Part shown: positions 35,403 through 45,135 of the stretch, in pieces
Layout: every line of letters begins with the position of its first letter
Position numbering within the stretch: position 1 is the first letter of the stretch
Origin: Streptomyces fildesensis
GTDB lineage: Bacteria > Actinomycetota > Actinomycetes > Streptomycetales > Streptomycetaceae
Assembly (NCBI RefSeq): GCF_016107395.1
Contig: NZ_JAAIKO010000015.1
Span: 1 to 64,000 of the forward strand
Length of the DNA: 64,000 nucleotides
Direction: 5' to 3'
The notes under the pieces: generated by a model
Database searches by the model: none
The model's input: the letters and a program-made list of their open reading frames with translations, nothing else
What the model was told of the DNA's origin: nothing
Translations under genes and position numbers: made by a program

Positions 35403-35948
35403 GTGCCGAACGGCATCCCCTTGCGCCGCCTGCTGACCGCGCTGCTGCTCTGCGGCGCGCTCCTCACCGCGACGACCGCGTGCAACGACAAGGCGAAGAC
35501 CGAGGTGTCCGGCAGCCCGACGGCCTCGACCACGGCCGAGAAGCAGAAGCTCGCCAAGACCCGCTTCGTCGCGAACGCCGGGCTCGCGGCGGGCGCCACC
35601 TATCAGTGGATCATCAAGCCGTACCGCGCCGGGACGTTCAAGAAGGGCGCGGACGGCCGGACGTTCGCGCTGGTCAAGGCGGGTCTGGCCGGGGCGTTCG
35701 CCTACAACCGGCTCAAGGCCGCGGCGGACAACGCCAAGGGCGACCCCACGCTCTCCAAGCTGGTGGCCCCGCTGACCGCCGGCATCGACGCCCTCAAGGA
35801 CCTGCCCAGCAAGCTGCGCAAGGGCGATTCGACGGACGACGTGGTCAGCACGTTCCAGAAGACGATCGACGGGGTGAAGGAGGCGGGCAAGCAGGCGGGC
35901 GCCGAGGTCAAGGACCAGATCCCGTCGGCAGGTCAGCTAGGGGGCTAG
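35403..35948 (+). CDS. Putative lipoprotein, hypothetical
   Basis: A 181-residue protein with an N-terminal signal (PLRRLLTALLLCGALLTATTAC) ending in a possible lipobox T-T-A-C at Cys 26. Lipid anchoring is probable although Thr at -3 is less usual. The mature part is helical and Lys/Ala-rich (KFVANAGLAAGATYQWIIKPYRAG-like stretch, then KLVAPLTAGIDALKDLPSKLRKG). GTG start with an excellent ribosome-binding site (GGAGGTCGACC). It ends 6 bp before the convergent F420 oxidoreductase stop. No recognised family. Confidence 0.75.
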   Translation: MPNGIPLRRLLTALLLCGALLTATTACNDKAKTEVSGSPTASTTAEKQKLAKTRFVANAGLAAGATYQWIIKPYRAGTFKKGADGRTFALVKAGLAGAFAYNRLKAAADNAKGDPTLSKLVAPLTAGIDALKDLPSKLRKGDSTDDVVSTFQKTIDGVKEAGKQAGAEVKDQIPSAGQLGG

Positions 35949-35954
35949 GTTCCG

Positions 35955-36965
35955 CTAGCTGTTCAACTCGGCGAGCACACGCAGCGTGTCCGGATCGGGC
36001 GCGGTCACCAGCAGGTCGGTGACCGGCCCCGACCGCCACAGCTCCAGCCGCTCCGCGATCCGCTCCCGCGGCCCGACCAGCGAGATCTCGTCGGCGAAGG
36101 CATCCGGGACGGCCAGCACCGCCTCCTCCCGGCGCCCGTCCAGGAAGAGCCGCTGGATGTGCCGCGCCTCCTCCTCGTACCCCATCCGGGCCATCAGGTC
36201 GGCATGGAAGTTCTTCGCCTGGGCGCCCATCCCGCCGATGTAGAAGCCGAGCATCGCCTTGACCGGCAGCAGCCCCTCGGCCACGTCGTCGCACACCTGG
36301 GCCCGTACCAGGGGCGCGACCATGAAGTCCTTGGGAGCCTCGGCCAGCGACAGCTCATAGACATCGGTACGCATCGGCGACCAGTACAGCGGCATCCAGC
36401 CGTCCGCGATGCGGGTCGTCTGGGCGATGTTCTTCGGACCCTCGGCGCCGAGCAGGATCGGCAGATCGGCCCGGAGCGGATGGGTGATCGGCTTGAGCGC
36501 CTTGCCGAGCCCCGTACCGTCCTCGCCGGAGTACGGATGACTGTGGAACCGCCCTGCGAGCTCGACCGGCCCCTCCCGCCGGAAGACCTGCCGCAGAACG
36601 TCCACGTACTCGCGGGTCGCGGTCAACGGGCTCTTCGGGAACGGCCGCCCGTACCACCCCTCGACCACCTGCGGCCCGGACAGCCCGAGCCCCAGCATCA
36701 TCCGGCCACCGGAGAGATGGTCCAGGGTGAGCGCGTGCATCGCGGTGGCGGTGGGGGAGCGGGCAGCCATCTGCGCGATGCCCGTCCCCAGCTTGATCCG
36801 CGACGTGTGCGCCGCGATCCAGGTCAGCGGAGTGAAAGCGTCCGACCCCCACGCCTCGGCGGTCCACACGGAGTCGTACCCGAGGCGCTCGGCCTCCTGC
36901 GCGAGTTCCACATCACGCGCACGGGGCCCACGCCCCCAATAGCCGAGTGCCAGCCCGAGCCTCAT
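35955..36965 (-). CDS. LLM-class F420-dependent oxidoreductase (Rv3520c-like)
   Basis: A 336-residue luciferase-like TIM-barrel protein. The start MRLGLALGYWGRGP, the stretch WTAEAWGSDAFTPL, LDHLSGGRMMLGLGLSGPQVVEGWYG and KALKPITHPLRADLPILLGAEGPKNIA match M. tuberculosis Rv3520c as I recall it, which lies in the cholesterol region. LLM enzymes use F420 or FMN to reduce or oxidise alcohols, aldehydes or enones. The promoter holds a perfect TCTGAC-N5-GTCAGA palindrome but no KstR box. That suggests this gene belongs to the catabolon through a second regulator. Confidence 0.85.
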   Translation of the reverse strand: MRLGLALGYWGRGPRARDVELAQEAERLGYDSVWTAEAWGSDAFTPLTWIAAHTSRIKLGTGIAQMAARSPTATAMHALTLDHLSGGRMMLGLGLSGPQVVEGWYGRPFPKSPLTATREYVDVLRQVFRREGPVELAGRFHSHPYSGEDGTGLGKALKPITHPLRADLPILLGAEGPKNIAQTTRIADGWMPLYWSPMRTDVYELSLAEAPKDFMVAPLVRAQVCDDVAEGLLPVKAMLGFYIGGMGAQAKNFHADLMARMGYEEEARHIQRLFLDGRREEAVLAVPDAFADEISLVGPRERIAERLELWRSGPVTDLLVTAPDPDTLRVLAELNS

Positions 36966-36984
36966 GGCGCCGCCCCTTCACCCC

Positions 36985-37003
36985 ATCTGACGATGCGTCA
37001 GAT
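36985..37003. promoter_or_regulatory. Perfect operator ATCTGAC-GATGC-GTCAGAT
   Basis: A 7-bp perfect inverted repeat with a 5-nt spacer, 20 bp upstream of the F420 oxidoreductase start. It is one of the best copies of the second operator type found before several catabolic genes in this window. Confidence 0.6.
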
Positions 37004-37041
37004 CAGGACTGTACGGCACGGACAGGGACGGCGAAAGACGC

Positions 37042-37076
37042 GTGAGCCCCCACCCGGAATCCGGGCGGGGGCTCAC
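37042..37076 (-). terminator. Hairpin terminator after the 37135-38052 gene
   Basis: GTGAGCCCCC pairs with GGGGGCTCAC, and the stem continues inwards with CCCGGAATCCGGG after a bulge. It lies downstream of the minus-strand membrane protein gene. Confidence 0.8.
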
Positions 37077-37134
37077 AAAGCACGACGAGGGACGGCCACC
37101 TCGCATCCGCAGATGCTGCCGTCAGCCGTGAACG

Positions 37135-38052
37135 TCAGCCGCGCTGAATACCGCTCGTGTCCTGCAGCACGCCACGCCGGCCGTCCTGGGTCTGCGCGAT
37201 CAGCGCCGCACCCCGCTGCTCCACCGCCAGGTACCACGTACCCGGCGCCAGCTCGGCGATCGGCGTCGGCGAACCGTCCTCCGCGAACAGCGGACGCGGC
37301 ACCGGCACCGCGAACCAGAACGCCGTGAAGTCCGAGGAACCGGACTGCGGCGGCTGGCCCTGCGCCGGCTGCTGGGACTGCGGAGCCGGGGCGGGAGCCG
37401 GGGCCTGGCCGCCGAAGGCGTGCGGCTGGGGCTGCGGCTGTCCGCCGAACGACGGGTCGGGCGCCGGAGCACCGGGGTAGCCGTAGCCACCCGGCTGCGG
37501 CATGCCCGGCTGCGGCATGCCCGGCTGGCCAAGACCCGGCTGCGGCGCACCGTAGGGCGCGCCACCGTACGGCTGCGGCTGCTTCGGGGCGCCCATGAGC
37601 GGGGCCTGCAGCGCCGGAATGCGGGACGACAGCACGGCGACGACCGCGAGCGCGATGCCGAAGACGAGCGTCAGCCAAGCGCCGACGCCCTTGCTGACGC
37701 CGTCGTTGTTGGCGCCGCCACCGAGGTCCGGGATGACGGTGGAGAACGCCGACCACAGCGCCGACCAGCCGACGAAGACCGCCAGCGCGGTGCCCCACTG
37801 CTCCAGGGTCAGCCCAACCACCTGACGGCCCGCGGGCACCATCGCCCGGCCGGCGACGATCAGGCCCGCGGCCGCCAGCGCGGCGAGGGTCACGGTCGGC
37901 AGCAGCGGGAACAGTGCCGCGCTCCATGTGCTGACCGTCTTGTCGGAGCCTGCGCTATCGAAGGAGAAGAACGGCAGGAACGAAGCGATCAGCAGCAGCG
38001 CCGCTGCTCCGATCACCGCGCCGTCTCCTCGGGACAGGGAGCGGATGTTCAC
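37135..38052 (-). CDS. Four-helix membrane protein with Pro/Gln/Gly-rich tail (hypothetical)
   Basis: A 305-residue protein. Four hydrophobic helices lie in the first 150 residues (AVIGAAALLLIASFLPFFSF, LLPTVTLAALAAAGLIVAG, WGTALAVFVGWSALWSAF, LVFGIALAVVAVLSS). A low-complexity repeat region rich in Pro, Gln and Gly follows (units such as PGMPQPGMPQPGGYGYPG). The C-terminal globular part of about 50 residues (PTPIAELAPGTWYLAVEQRGAALIAQTQ) resembles a small beta domain. This matches the pattern of actinobacterial DUF5336-like proteins, function unknown. An ATG start is used; a single-gene unit is probable. Confidence 0.78.
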   Translation of the reverse strand: MNIRSLSRGDGAVIGAAALLLIASFLPFFSFDSAGSDKTVSTWSAALFPLLPTVTLAALAAAGLIVAGRAMVPAGRQVVGLTLEQWGTALAVFVGWSALWSAFSTVIPDLGGGANNDGVSKGVGAWLTLVFGIALAVVAVLSSRIPALQAPLMGAPKQPQPYGGAPYGAPQPGLGQPGMPQPGMPQPGGYGYPGAPAPDPSFGGQPQPQPHAFGGQAPAPAPAPQSQQPAQGQPPQSGSSDFTAFWFAVPVPRPLFAEDGSPTPIAELAPGTWYLAVEQRGAALIAQTQDGRRGVLQDTSGIQRG

Positions 38053-38228
38053 GTAAGGTCCTTTGTCGGTCTCGGTGTCTTCGTCGCTGTCGCCGGTACG
38101 CGCAGCGCTCTCTGCCAGTTCAGGGGCGAGGCGCGGGGAGTGGCCCCCTATCGTAAGGGTGTGGTCCGCAAGCGGTGAGCCGGGTGCGGCAACTGGTGCG
38201 CAATCGGCGCCGAATGGCTACCGGTTGG

Positions 38229-39230
38229 TCACCTCTTCCCTTGGAGGAATGCCGTAATACCGTCAGCGATGCCCTCCGCCGCACGCTGCCGCCACTTCGG
38301 ATCGGTGAACTTCGCCGCGTCCTGCGCGTCCCGCATGTTGCCGCACTCGATGAGCACTTTGGGGACGGTCGAGAGATTGAGCCCGCCCAGATCGCTGCGG
38401 GCCATCAGCCCCGTGCCGTCCGCCAGATAGTTCGCGGGTGCCGAGCCCGTGTCGGTCGCGAAGTGCGACTTCAGTGCCGCACCGAGCAGACCGGACGGCG
38501 CCACGATGGGCCGGGTGTCGGCGGCCCCCGCGTGCAGGGACGCCGGGGTGATCACATGGAATCCGCGATTCCCCGCCGCCGAGCCGTCCCCGTGAACGGA
38601 GACGGCCGCATCCGCGTGCGCCTCGTTGCCGATCCGCGCCCGCTCGTCGATGCACGGTCCGAACGACCGGTCGCCGTCCTGCGTCAGCCGCACCTTCGCC
38701 CCGCGCTCGGCGAGCAGGGTGCGGACCCGCCGGGAGACATCGAGGCTGAACGACGCTTCGGCGTATCCACTGTTGGTGGACGTGCCGGTCGTGTCGCATT
38801 CCTTGCGAGTCGTCCCGATATCGACGAGCCGGTTGATGTCCGCGGTGTGGTTGACGTTGTTCGTGTTGTGCCCCGGGTCGATGACGACGGTCTTCCCGCT
38901 GAGCGGGAGTGCGGCGGCCGGGGCGGCGGGCGTCCCCTTCGTGGGGGACGTACCGAACGCCTTCCGCTGCGGATCCGTCGACGACGGTTGCCCCGACGTC
39001 CCTGACGTCCGCGACGTCGGGGACCCGGCCTTGCCGTCCGTCTGCTCGCTCGGGTCCGCCAGGGCCGACGTCGACGGCAGGGGCAGCACCCGCTGGGCCC
39101 CGTCGTCGCCGCCCGGCCCGTGCATCGACTGGTACACGAGCCAGCCCGCGAAGCAGGTGGGCACCAACGCGGCCACGGAAATGACCACGGCGCCGGTCCT
39201 GCCGCTCATCCTCGACTCGTCGCTGAACAC
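38229..39230 (-). CDS. N-acetylmuramoyl-L-alanine amidase (Amidase_3)
   Basis: A 333-residue zinc amidase. An N-terminal hydrophobic helix (TGAVVISVAALVPTCFAGWLVY) anchors or exports it, and a Ser/Thr/Pro linker follows. The catalytic domain starts VVIDPGHNTNN (first Zn His) and continues with NSGYAEASFSLDVSRRV (Glu ligand), DAAVSVHGDGSA (second His) and the late IECGNMRDAQDAAKF (catalytic Glu). It cleaves the amide between MurNAc and L-Ala in peptidoglycan outside the membrane. The GTG start is favoured by GGAAGC; an ATG seven codons later is possible. Confidence 0.88.
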   Translation of the reverse strand: MFSDESRMSGRTGAVVISVAALVPTCFAGWLVYQSMHGPGGDDGAQRVLPLPSTSALADPSEQTDGKAGSPTSRTSGTSGQPSSTDPQRKAFGTSPTKGTPAAPAAALPLSGKTVVIDPGHNTNNVNHTADINRLVDIGTTRKECDTTGTSTNSGYAEASFSLDVSRRVRTLLAERGAKVRLTQDGDRSFGPCIDERARIGNEAHADAAVSVHGDGSAAGNRGFHVITPASLHAGAADTRPIVAPSGLLGAALKSHFATDTGSAPANYLADGTGLMARSDLGGLNLSTVPKVLIECGNMRDAQDAAKFTDPKWRQRAAEGIADGITAFLQGKR

Positions 39231-39297
39231 GCTTCCGATGCTATCGGCCGCCGGCGGCGGCCGTCCCGGATCCCCGTTTCGGGTCCCCGTCTCCGTC

Positions 39298-39945
39298 TTA
39301 GATCCCGGTGCCGGTGCGCCGCAGGACGCGCAGCGAACGCGTCACGGACACCTCCGTGAATGCTCCGGAGTCCAGCGCCCGCCGGTACACCCGGTACGGC
39401 GCCTGGCCGCCGTCCGCCGGGTCCGGGAACACGTCGTGCACGACGAGCACGCCGTCCGGCGCCACGTGCGGGGCCCAGCCCTCGTAGTCCGCGGTGGCGT
39501 GCTCGTCGGTGTGACCGCCGTCGATGAAGACCAGGGCGAGGGGCTTGCCCCAGGTCGCGGCGACCCGGGGGGAGCGGCCGGCGATGGCGATGACGTCGTC
39601 CTCGAAGCCGGCCGCGTGCAGGGTCCTTCGGAAGGTCGGCAGGGTGTCCATCAGGCCGACCTCGGGGTCGACGAGGTCCTTGTCGTGGTACTCCCAGCCG
39701 GGCTGCTGCTCTTCGCTGCCGCGGTGGTGGTCGACGGTGACGGCCACGGTGCGGGCCGCTCGGGCCGCGTCGGCGAGCAGGATGGTGGAGCGACCGCAGT
39801 ACGTCCCCACTTCGAGGAGGGGCAGCCCGGGGAGGCGCGCGGCGGCGTCGGTGGCGGCGTCGTGGAGCGCGAGCCCTTCGTCGAGCGGCATGAACCCCTT
39901 GGCGGCCTCGAAGGCGGCTTGGACGCGGGGGTCGGGGTGGGCCAT
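39298..39945 (-). CDS. Class I SAM-dependent methyltransferase (Methyltransf_24-like)
   Basis: A 215-residue protein. Motif I is PLLEVGTYCGRSTILLADAA (residues 34-53). The next strands are RTVAVTVDHHRGSEE and the acidic PLALVFIDGGHTDEHATADYEGW, with Asp-His pairs typical of the Methyltransf_24 family that act on sugars or O-methylate catechols with metal. A DGVLVVHDVFPDPADGG segment completes the metal-binding region. The start was placed at MAHPDP with AAGG upstream, dropping a poor 14-residue extension. Substrate unknown. Confidence 0.82.
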   Translation of the reverse strand: MAHPDPRVQAAFEAAKGFMPLDEGLALHDAATDAAARLPGLPLLEVGTYCGRSTILLADAARAARTVAVTVDHHRGSEEQQPGWEYHDKDLVDPEVGLMDTLPTFRRTLHAAGFEDDVIAIAGRSPRVAATWGKPLALVFIDGGHTDEHATADYEGWAPHVAPDGVLVVHDVFPDPADGGQAPYRVYRRALDSGAFTEVSVTRSLRVLRRTGTGI

Positions 39946-40233
39946 GAGCTGCCGCCTTCGGGTAGGTGTTCGGTCGCGTCCGGGCATCCTGCCAGGTGGG
40001 TTGGGGGGTGCGGGGGCCGGGTCCTCCGGGGGAGGGGTCCGGAATCGTATATTTACGGTCCCCCAACCTTCGGCCGGGGGTGCCCCAGCGGCTCACAAAT
40101 AGCTCGGCAGCATTTCGAACCCCTCCCCTGCGGCCCCGTCCCCCTCCCGTCCAGGCGGCGGGGGTGGCTGCCCCTGCCTTCCCATCGGCGGGCCGCGAAC
40201 CCCCGGCGGGGGACGGGGTGGGTGGGCGAACGC

Positions 40234-40473
40234 GCCGCAGGCGCAGCGGGCCTGCTCGTTGCCGACGCCTCGGCGTGCCCCGCCGGTCAGGCGGAAGGGG
40301 CGGGCGGGTGGGGAAAGCCCGCCGCAGGCGCAGCGGTGCCGCGGGCGCTGACGTACCGGCCCCCGCCGGAGGCGGCGCGGCTCGCCGCAGGCGCAGCGGT
40401 GTCGCGGGGTGCCAACCCTGCCGGTAGGCAAGAGGGCGGGTGGGTGGGCGAAAGCCCGCCGCAGGCGCAACGG
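40234..40473. repeat. Four dispersed copies of GCCGCAGGCGCAGCGG
   Basis: The 16-mer lies at 40234-40249, 40321-40336, 40384-40399 and 40458-40473 (the last with one change), spaced 87, 63 and 74 bp apart. Copies 2 and 4 are flanked by the shared GGCGAAAGCCC and GGTGCCGCGGG contexts. No gene is present in the 39946-40519 gap. The role is not evident; it could be a hairpin array or a remnant of a repeated intergenic element. Confidence 0.6.
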
Positions 40474-40519
40474 TGCCGCGGGTGGGCTTCCGGCTGAACC
40501 TCGCCGGAGGCGAAGCCGT

Positions 40520-40552
40520 TTCTGACCTTCCGTCAGAATGGAACACGTTCTA
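40520..40552. promoter_or_regulatory. Tandem operators: second-type palindrome and KstR box
   Basis: TTCTGAC-CTTCC-GTCAGAA (40520-40538) is a perfect 7-bp palindrome, immediately followed by TGGAACACGTTCTA (40539-40552), a full KstR consensus match. They end 12 bp before the acyl-CoA dehydrogenase start, so the mRNA leader must be very short or absent. Confidence 0.75.
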
Positions 40553-40564
40553 GTATCCGTCCGC

Positions 40565-42691
40565 ATGGGCATCGGAATCACCGAAGAGCACCACGAGTTG
40601 GCGGCAGCCACCCGCGGGTGGGCGGGGCGTGCTGTTCCCCCCGAAGCCGTGCGCGCAGCGCTGGAGGTGGGCCCGGGCGCGGGGGCGCCCGTGTGGTGGG
40701 GGGAGGTGGCCGCGCAGGGGTTGTCGGGGGTGCATCTGCCGGAGGAGTTCGGCGGGGGCGGCGGCGGGCTGCTGGATCTGGCGGTCGTGCTGGAGGAGCT
40801 CGGGGCGGTCTGTCTGCCGGGGCCGTTCCTGCCCACCGTGCTGGCGGCAGCCGTACTGGCGCGGGCCGCGGAGGGCAAGGCGCTGCTGCCCGGGCTGGCG
40901 GACGGCAGCAGGATCGCGGCGGTCGCGCTGGGCGCGGGGTCGATGACGGCCGAGCCGTCGGAGGGCGGCGGGTACGTACTGGACGGCACCGCTCCGCCGG
41001 TGCTCGGTGGGGCGGAGGCCGGGCTGATCCTGCTGCGGGCCGGTGCGGTGTGGATGGCGGTGGACGCCGCGGCGCTGGACGTGCGGGAGAAACCCGGTGC
41101 CGATCCGACGCGGCGCACCGCCGAGGTGGTCGCGCGGCGGGTGGTGGTGCCGCCCGAGCGGGTGCTGGGGATCGAGCCCGGGTCGGTGGAGGATCTCGCC
41201 CGGGTGCTGTTCGCCGCCGAGGCGTGCGGGATCGCGGGCTGGGCGCTGCGTACGGCCACCGAGTACGCGAAGGTGCGTGAGCAGTTCGGGCGGCCCATCG
41301 GGCAGTTCCAGGCGGTGAAGCACGCGTGTGCGGAGATGCTCGTACGGGTCGAGCAGGCGCGGGCGCTGACCTGGGACGCGGCGCGTGACGTACTGCCGCT
41401 GACGGCCGCGATGGCGGCGGCCGCCGCGGTCGAGGCGGCCTTCGGCTGCGCCAAGGACTGCATCCAGATCCTGGGCGGCATCGGCTTCACCTGGGAGCAC
41501 GACGCGCATCTGTATCTGCGGCGGGCCACCGCCGTGCGGCAGTTGCTCGGGGCGGGGCACACCTACCGGCTGCGGGTGGCGGAGCTGGCGGAGGAGGGGG
41601 TCCGGCGGGAGCTGCGGCTCGATCTGCCCGAGGAGGCGGAGACCTACCGGGAGCGGGCGCGGGCGGTGGTGGCGGCAGCCGCGGGGCTCGATCCGGCCGC
41701 GGCGCGCGAGGCGCTGGCTCCCACCGGGTACGCGGCGCCGTATCTGCCGGCGCCGTACGGGCTGGGCGCCGGGCCCGTGCAGCAGTTGGCGGTGCAGCTG
41801 GAGCTGCGGGCGGCCGGGGTGAAGGTGAGCGATCTGGGGATCGCCACCTGGGTGGTGCCGTCCCTGATCGCGCACGGCAGCCAGGAGCAGCGGGACCGCT
41901 ATGTGCCGCGCACGCTGCGCGGCGAGGCGCTGTGGTGCCAGCTGTTCTCGGAGCCGGGCGCCGGTTCCGACCTGGCGTCGCTGCGGACCCGGGCGGAGCG
42001 GCTGCCGGACGGCCGGTGGAAGGTCAACGGGCAGAAGGTGTGGACGTCGGCCGCCCAGTGGTCGGACTTCGGGATCCTGCTGGCCAGGACGGATCCGGCG
42101 GCGCCCAAGCACAAGGGCCTGACGTACTTCGTGGTGGACATGAAGAACACGCCCGGTATCGACATCCGGCCGCTGAAGGAGATCACCGGCGACTCGTTGT
42201 TCAACGAGGTGTACTTCGACGATGTCGTGCTGCCCGGCGACGCGGTCGTCGGGGAGGTGGACGGCGGCTGGCGGGTGGCCCGCAACACGCTCGGCAACGA
42301 GCGGGTGCACATGGCGGACCAGGTGGCCTTCGACACCGGTCTCGAGGCGCTGATCGGGCGGGCCGGCGCGGCGGGCGAGGTGGTGCGCGACCGGCTCGGC
42401 GGGCTGCTCGTCGAGGCGCACGCGCTGGCCTGCATCGGCCTGCGGACCACGTTGCAGCAGGTCTCGGGCCTGGAGCCGGGCGCCGGTGCCTCGGTGCGCA
42501 AGCTCGTCCAGACCCCGCACCAGCAGCGCATCGCCGAGCTGGCACTGGAACTGCTCGGCCCGGAGGGCGTCACGGACGAACGCGCCCTGCACGGATTCCT
42601 GATGGCGCGCTGCCTGACCATCGCGGGCGGTACCACGCAGGTGCAGCTCAATGTCGTCGCCGAGCGGATCCTCGGCCTCCCCCGTGACTGA
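40565..42691 (+). CDS. Fused double acyl-CoA dehydrogenase (FadE34-like)
   Basis: A 708-residue protein with two acyl-CoA dehydrogenase domains in one chain. The first (about 1-350) ends with [21 protein letters not shown] and [21 protein letters not shown]. The second (about 390-708) has [22 protein letters not shown] (FAD contact), [17 protein letters not shown] and [16 protein letters not shown]. tuberculosis FadE34 is a fused ACAD of similar length in the KstR regulon and acts on a steroid side-chain acyl-CoA. The start was set at the ATG after the KstR box; no ribosome-binding site is visible, so it may be leaderless. The thiolase gene follows by 22 bp. Confidence 0.87.
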   Translation: MGIGITEEHHELAAATRGWAGRAVPPEAVRAALEVGPGAGAPVWWGEVAAQGLSGVHLPEEFGGGGGGLLDLAVVLEELGAVCLPGPFLPTVLAAAVLARAAEGKALLPGLADGSRIAAVALGAGSMTAEPSEGGGYVLDGTAPPVLGGAEAGLILLRAGAVWMAVDAAALDVREKPGADPTRRTAEVVARRVVVPPERVLGIEPGSVEDLARVLFAAEACGIAGWALRTATEYAKVREQFGRPIGQFQAVKHACAEMLVRVEQARALTWDAARDVLPLTAAMAAAAAVEAAFGCAKDCIQILGGIGFTWEHDAHLYLRRATAVRQLLGAGHTYRLRVAELAEEGVRRELRLDLPEEAETYRERARAVVAAAAGLDPAAAREALAPTGYAAPYLPAPYGLGAGPVQQLAVQLELRAAGVKVSDLGIATWVVPSLIAHGSQEQRDRYVPRTLRGEALWCQLFSEPGAGSDLASLRTRAERLPDGRWKVNGQKVWTSAAQWSDFGILLARTDPAAPKHKGLTYFVVDMKNTPGIDIRPLKEITGDSLFNEVYFDDVVLPGDAVVGEVDGGWRVARNTLGNERVHMADQVAFDTGLEALIGRAGAAGEVVRDRLGGLLVEAHALACIGLRTTLQQVSGLEPGAGASVRKLVQTPHQQRIAELALELLGPEGVTDERALHGFLMARCLTIAGGTTQVQLNVVAERILGLPRD

Positions 42692-42713
42692 ACCCGTGAC
42701 TGAAGGAGAACGC

Positions 42714-43916
42714 ATGACCAGCAAGGTCTTCGTCGTCGGCGTCGGCATGACGAAGTTCGAGAAGCCCGAGACCCGTGACTGGCAGTACTGGGACATGGCG
42801 AAGGAGGCGGGGACCGCGGCCCTTGCCGACGCCGGGATTCCGTACGACCTCGTGGAACAGGTGCCGGTCGGGTACTGCTACCAGGCGTCCACGGCGGGCC
42901 AGCGGGCGGTGTACGAGCTGGGGCTCAGCGGGGTGCCGGTCTACAACGTCAACAACAACTGCGCCACGGGTTCCACCGCGCTGATGATGGCCCGGCAGTT
43001 CGTGGCGGGCGGTCTCAACGACTGCGTGCTGGCGCTCGGCTTCGAGAAGATGACCAAGGGCGCGCTGGGTGCCGGTTCCAGCGGCGGTGACTTCGCGACC
43101 TCGCCGGTCGCCCGGCACTACGGGGTGATGGCGGCGAAGCACGGCTTCGAGATGACCCCGCCGACCGCCCAGATCTTCGGCAACGCCGCGCGGGAGCACA
43201 TGGAGCGCTACGGCACGACGGCGGAGCAACTGGCGGGGGTCGGCGCGAAGAACCACGGGCACTCGGCGAACAACCCCAACGCCCAGTTCCAGGACGTGTA
43301 CACCGTCGAGGAGATCCTGGCCGCCAGGACCATCCACTCCCCGCTGACCAAGCTGCAGTGCTCGCCGACCTCGGACGGCGCGGCCGCCGCGGTGGTGGTC
43401 TCGGAGCGCTTCGTGCGCGAGCACGGGCTGGAGGACCGGGCCGTGGAGATCGCCGGCCAGGCGATGACCACGGACACCGGCGAGAGCTTCTCGTCGGGCT
43501 CGTGCATCGATGTGGTGGGCAAGCCGATGTCGCGGGCGGCGGCGCACGCGGTCTACGAGGAGTCCGGGCTGGGGATCGAGGATGTCGACGTCATTGAGCT
43601 CCATGACTGCTTCTCCATCAACGAGTTGCTGACGTACGAGGCGCTCGGCATGTGCGGCGAGGGGGAGTCCGGCAAGCTCATCGGCGACGGGGCCACCACG
43701 TATGGCGGGCGCTGGGTCGTCAATCCGTCCGGCGGTCTGATCTCGAAGGGCCATCCGCTCGGCGCCACCGGGCTGGCCCAGGCCGCCGAACTGGTCTGGC
43801 AGCTGCGGGGCGAGGCGGGACCGCGGCAGGTCGAAGGGGCCCGGGCCGGCCTCGCGCACAACATCGGGCTGGGCGGCGCCGCGGTCGTCACCCTGCTGCG
43901 GCGGCCCGCCGGCTGA
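42714..43916 (+). CDS. SCP-x-type thiolase / lipid-transfer protein (Rv1627c-like)
   Basis: A 400-residue thiolase-fold protein: [29 protein letters not shown] at the start, the cysteine region [19 protein letters not shown], and [30 protein letters not shown] with the His block. These are the marks of the SCP-x thiolase/lipid-transfer family, and the N-terminus matches what I recall of M. tuberculosis Rv1627c. Such enzymes cleave 3-ketoacyl-CoA or, in Ltp types, catalyse retro-aldol release of the steroid side chain. GAAGGAGAACGC precedes the ATG. It forms an operon with the FadE34-like gene. Confidence 0.87.
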   Translation: MTSKVFVVGVGMTKFEKPETRDWQYWDMAKEAGTAALADAGIPYDLVEQVPVGYCYQASTAGQRAVYELGLSGVPVYNVNNNCATGSTALMMARQFVAGGLNDCVLALGFEKMTKGALGAGSSGGDFATSPVARHYGVMAAKHGFEMTPPTAQIFGNAAREHMERYGTTAEQLAGVGAKNHGHSANNPNAQFQDVYTVEEILAARTIHSPLTKLQCSPTSDGAAAAVVVSERFVREHGLEDRAVEIAGQAMTTDTGESFSSGSCIDVVGKPMSRAAAHAVYEESGLGIEDVDVIELHDCFSINELLTYEALGMCGEGESGKLIGDGATTYGGRWVVNPSGGLISKGHPLGATGLAQAAELVWQLRGEAGPRQVEGARAGLAHNIGLGGAAVVTLLRRPAG

Positions 43917-44112
43917 CCGTTCCGGGTGCCGTCGCGGGTGCGGTCGGCGGGTGCGGTCGGATGCGCGGATGGGGCGCGTGGGGCCGTTGTTGGGGGCGAT
44001 CGTGGCATGTACCGTTCAATGGTGCGTTGCCCGGTCGTTCCCCACACGACGTTCTACGCGCGCAGACTTGGCGACCGCACGACCTCTCCCACCCCCCACG
44101 GAGGTACGCCGG

Positions 44113-45063
44113 ATGCTTGTACGCAGCAGTTCCCGACGCCGCATCACCAGCGCTCTCGCCGTTCTCGGCGCCCTCGTCGCGGGCACCGCCGTCCAGACGG
44201 CGACCGCGCACGGCGCCCACGCGGCCACCCCCCACCGCGTCCTGTTCGACAACGCCCACGCCGAGACGGCCGGCAACGCCGACTGGATCATCGGCACCAG
44301 CCAGCCCGACCCGCTGGGCCAGAACTCCGCGCCCAAGACCGACAAGGACTGGACCGGCGCCCTCTCGTCCTGGGGCGTGGCGCTCCAGAAGACCGGTGGC
44401 TACTCCCTCAAGACGCTGCCGTCGGGCGGGAGGATCACCTACGGGACGTCCGCCGCGACGGACCTGGCGAACTTCGACACCTTCGTGCTGCCGGAGCCCA
44501 ACATCCTGCTCACCGCGGCGGAGAAGACCGCGGTGATGACCTTCGTGAAGAACGGTGGCGGGCTCTTCCTGATCTCGGACCACAACGGTTCCGACCGCAA
44601 CAACGACGGTGCCGACTCGCCCAAGATCATCAACGATCTGATGTCCAACAACACCGTCGACAGCACCGACCCGTTCGGCTTCTCCGTCGACAAGCTCAGC
44701 ATCAGCTCCGACCACCCGGCGGCGATCAACGACAGCGCCAACCCGGTGCTCAACGGAACCTTCGGCAAGGTGACCAAGAGCCTGATCGCCAGCGGCACCA
44801 CCTTCACGCTCAAGCCGTCCGACAACCCCGCCGTCAAGGGCCTGCTCTGGCGCACCGGTTACAGCCCCACCGGCACCACCGGAGCCTTCTTCGCCACCAG
44901 TACCTTCGGCAGCGGCCGGGTCGCGGTCTGGGGCGACAGCTCCCCGATCGACGACGGCACCGGCCAGTCCGGCAACACCCTCTACGACGGCTGGAACGAC
45001 TCCACCGCCACCAACGCGGCCCTGGCCCTGAACGCCACCGCGTGGCTCTCCCGGGCCAGCTGA
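44113..45063 (+). CDS. Secreted hypothetical hydrolase-like protein
   Basis: A 316-residue protein with a signal peptide (VRSSSRRRITSALAVLGALVAGTA, cleavage near AHA-ATP). The mature domain starts HRVLFDNAHAETAGNADW and contains FDTFVLPEPNILLTAAEKTAVMTFVKNGGGLFLISDHNGSDRNND, like the class I glutamine-amidotransferase/DUF4350 fold. There FV-NGGGLF-x-SD is a Rossmann-like turn. No catalytic cysteine is seen at the nucleophile elbow. Function unknown; an extracellular enzyme or binding protein is likely. The 195 bp before it hold only promoter-type sequence. Confidence 0.72.
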   Translation: MLVRSSSRRRITSALAVLGALVAGTAVQTATAHGAHAATPHRVLFDNAHAETAGNADWIIGTSQPDPLGQNSAPKTDKDWTGALSSWGVALQKTGGYSLKTLPSGGRITYGTSAATDLANFDTFVLPEPNILLTAAEKTAVMTFVKNGGGLFLISDHNGSDRNNDGADSPKIINDLMSNNTVDSTDPFGFSVDKLSISSDHPAAINDSANPVLNGTFGKVTKSLIASGTTFTLKPSDNPAVKGLLWRTGYSPTGTTGAFFATSTFGSGRVAVWGDSSPIDDGTGQSGNTLYDGWNDSTATNAALALNATAWLSRAS

Positions 45064-45135
45064 CCGGCTGACCGGCAGCCGCCCCGGGCCTGAGCCGCGC
45101 AAACCCGGTGCGCGAACGGCGGCCGGGAGGGGACC

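Noticed and set aside
36985-37003. KstR box in the F420 oxidoreductase promoter
   Set aside because: The palindrome there lacks AAC-NN-GTT and belongs to the other operator type, so it was not counted as a KstR site.
39298-39945. Methyltransferase as part of a RiPP or antibiotic cluster
   Set aside because: It stands alone between a cell-wall amidase and an unrelated promoter region, with no precursor or tailoring gene beside it.
40120-40520. CRISPR array from evenly spaced short repeats
   Set aside because: Only four 16-bp copies with unequal spacers and similar flanking sequence, no Cas genes, and the repeat is GC-rich without the usual palindrome.
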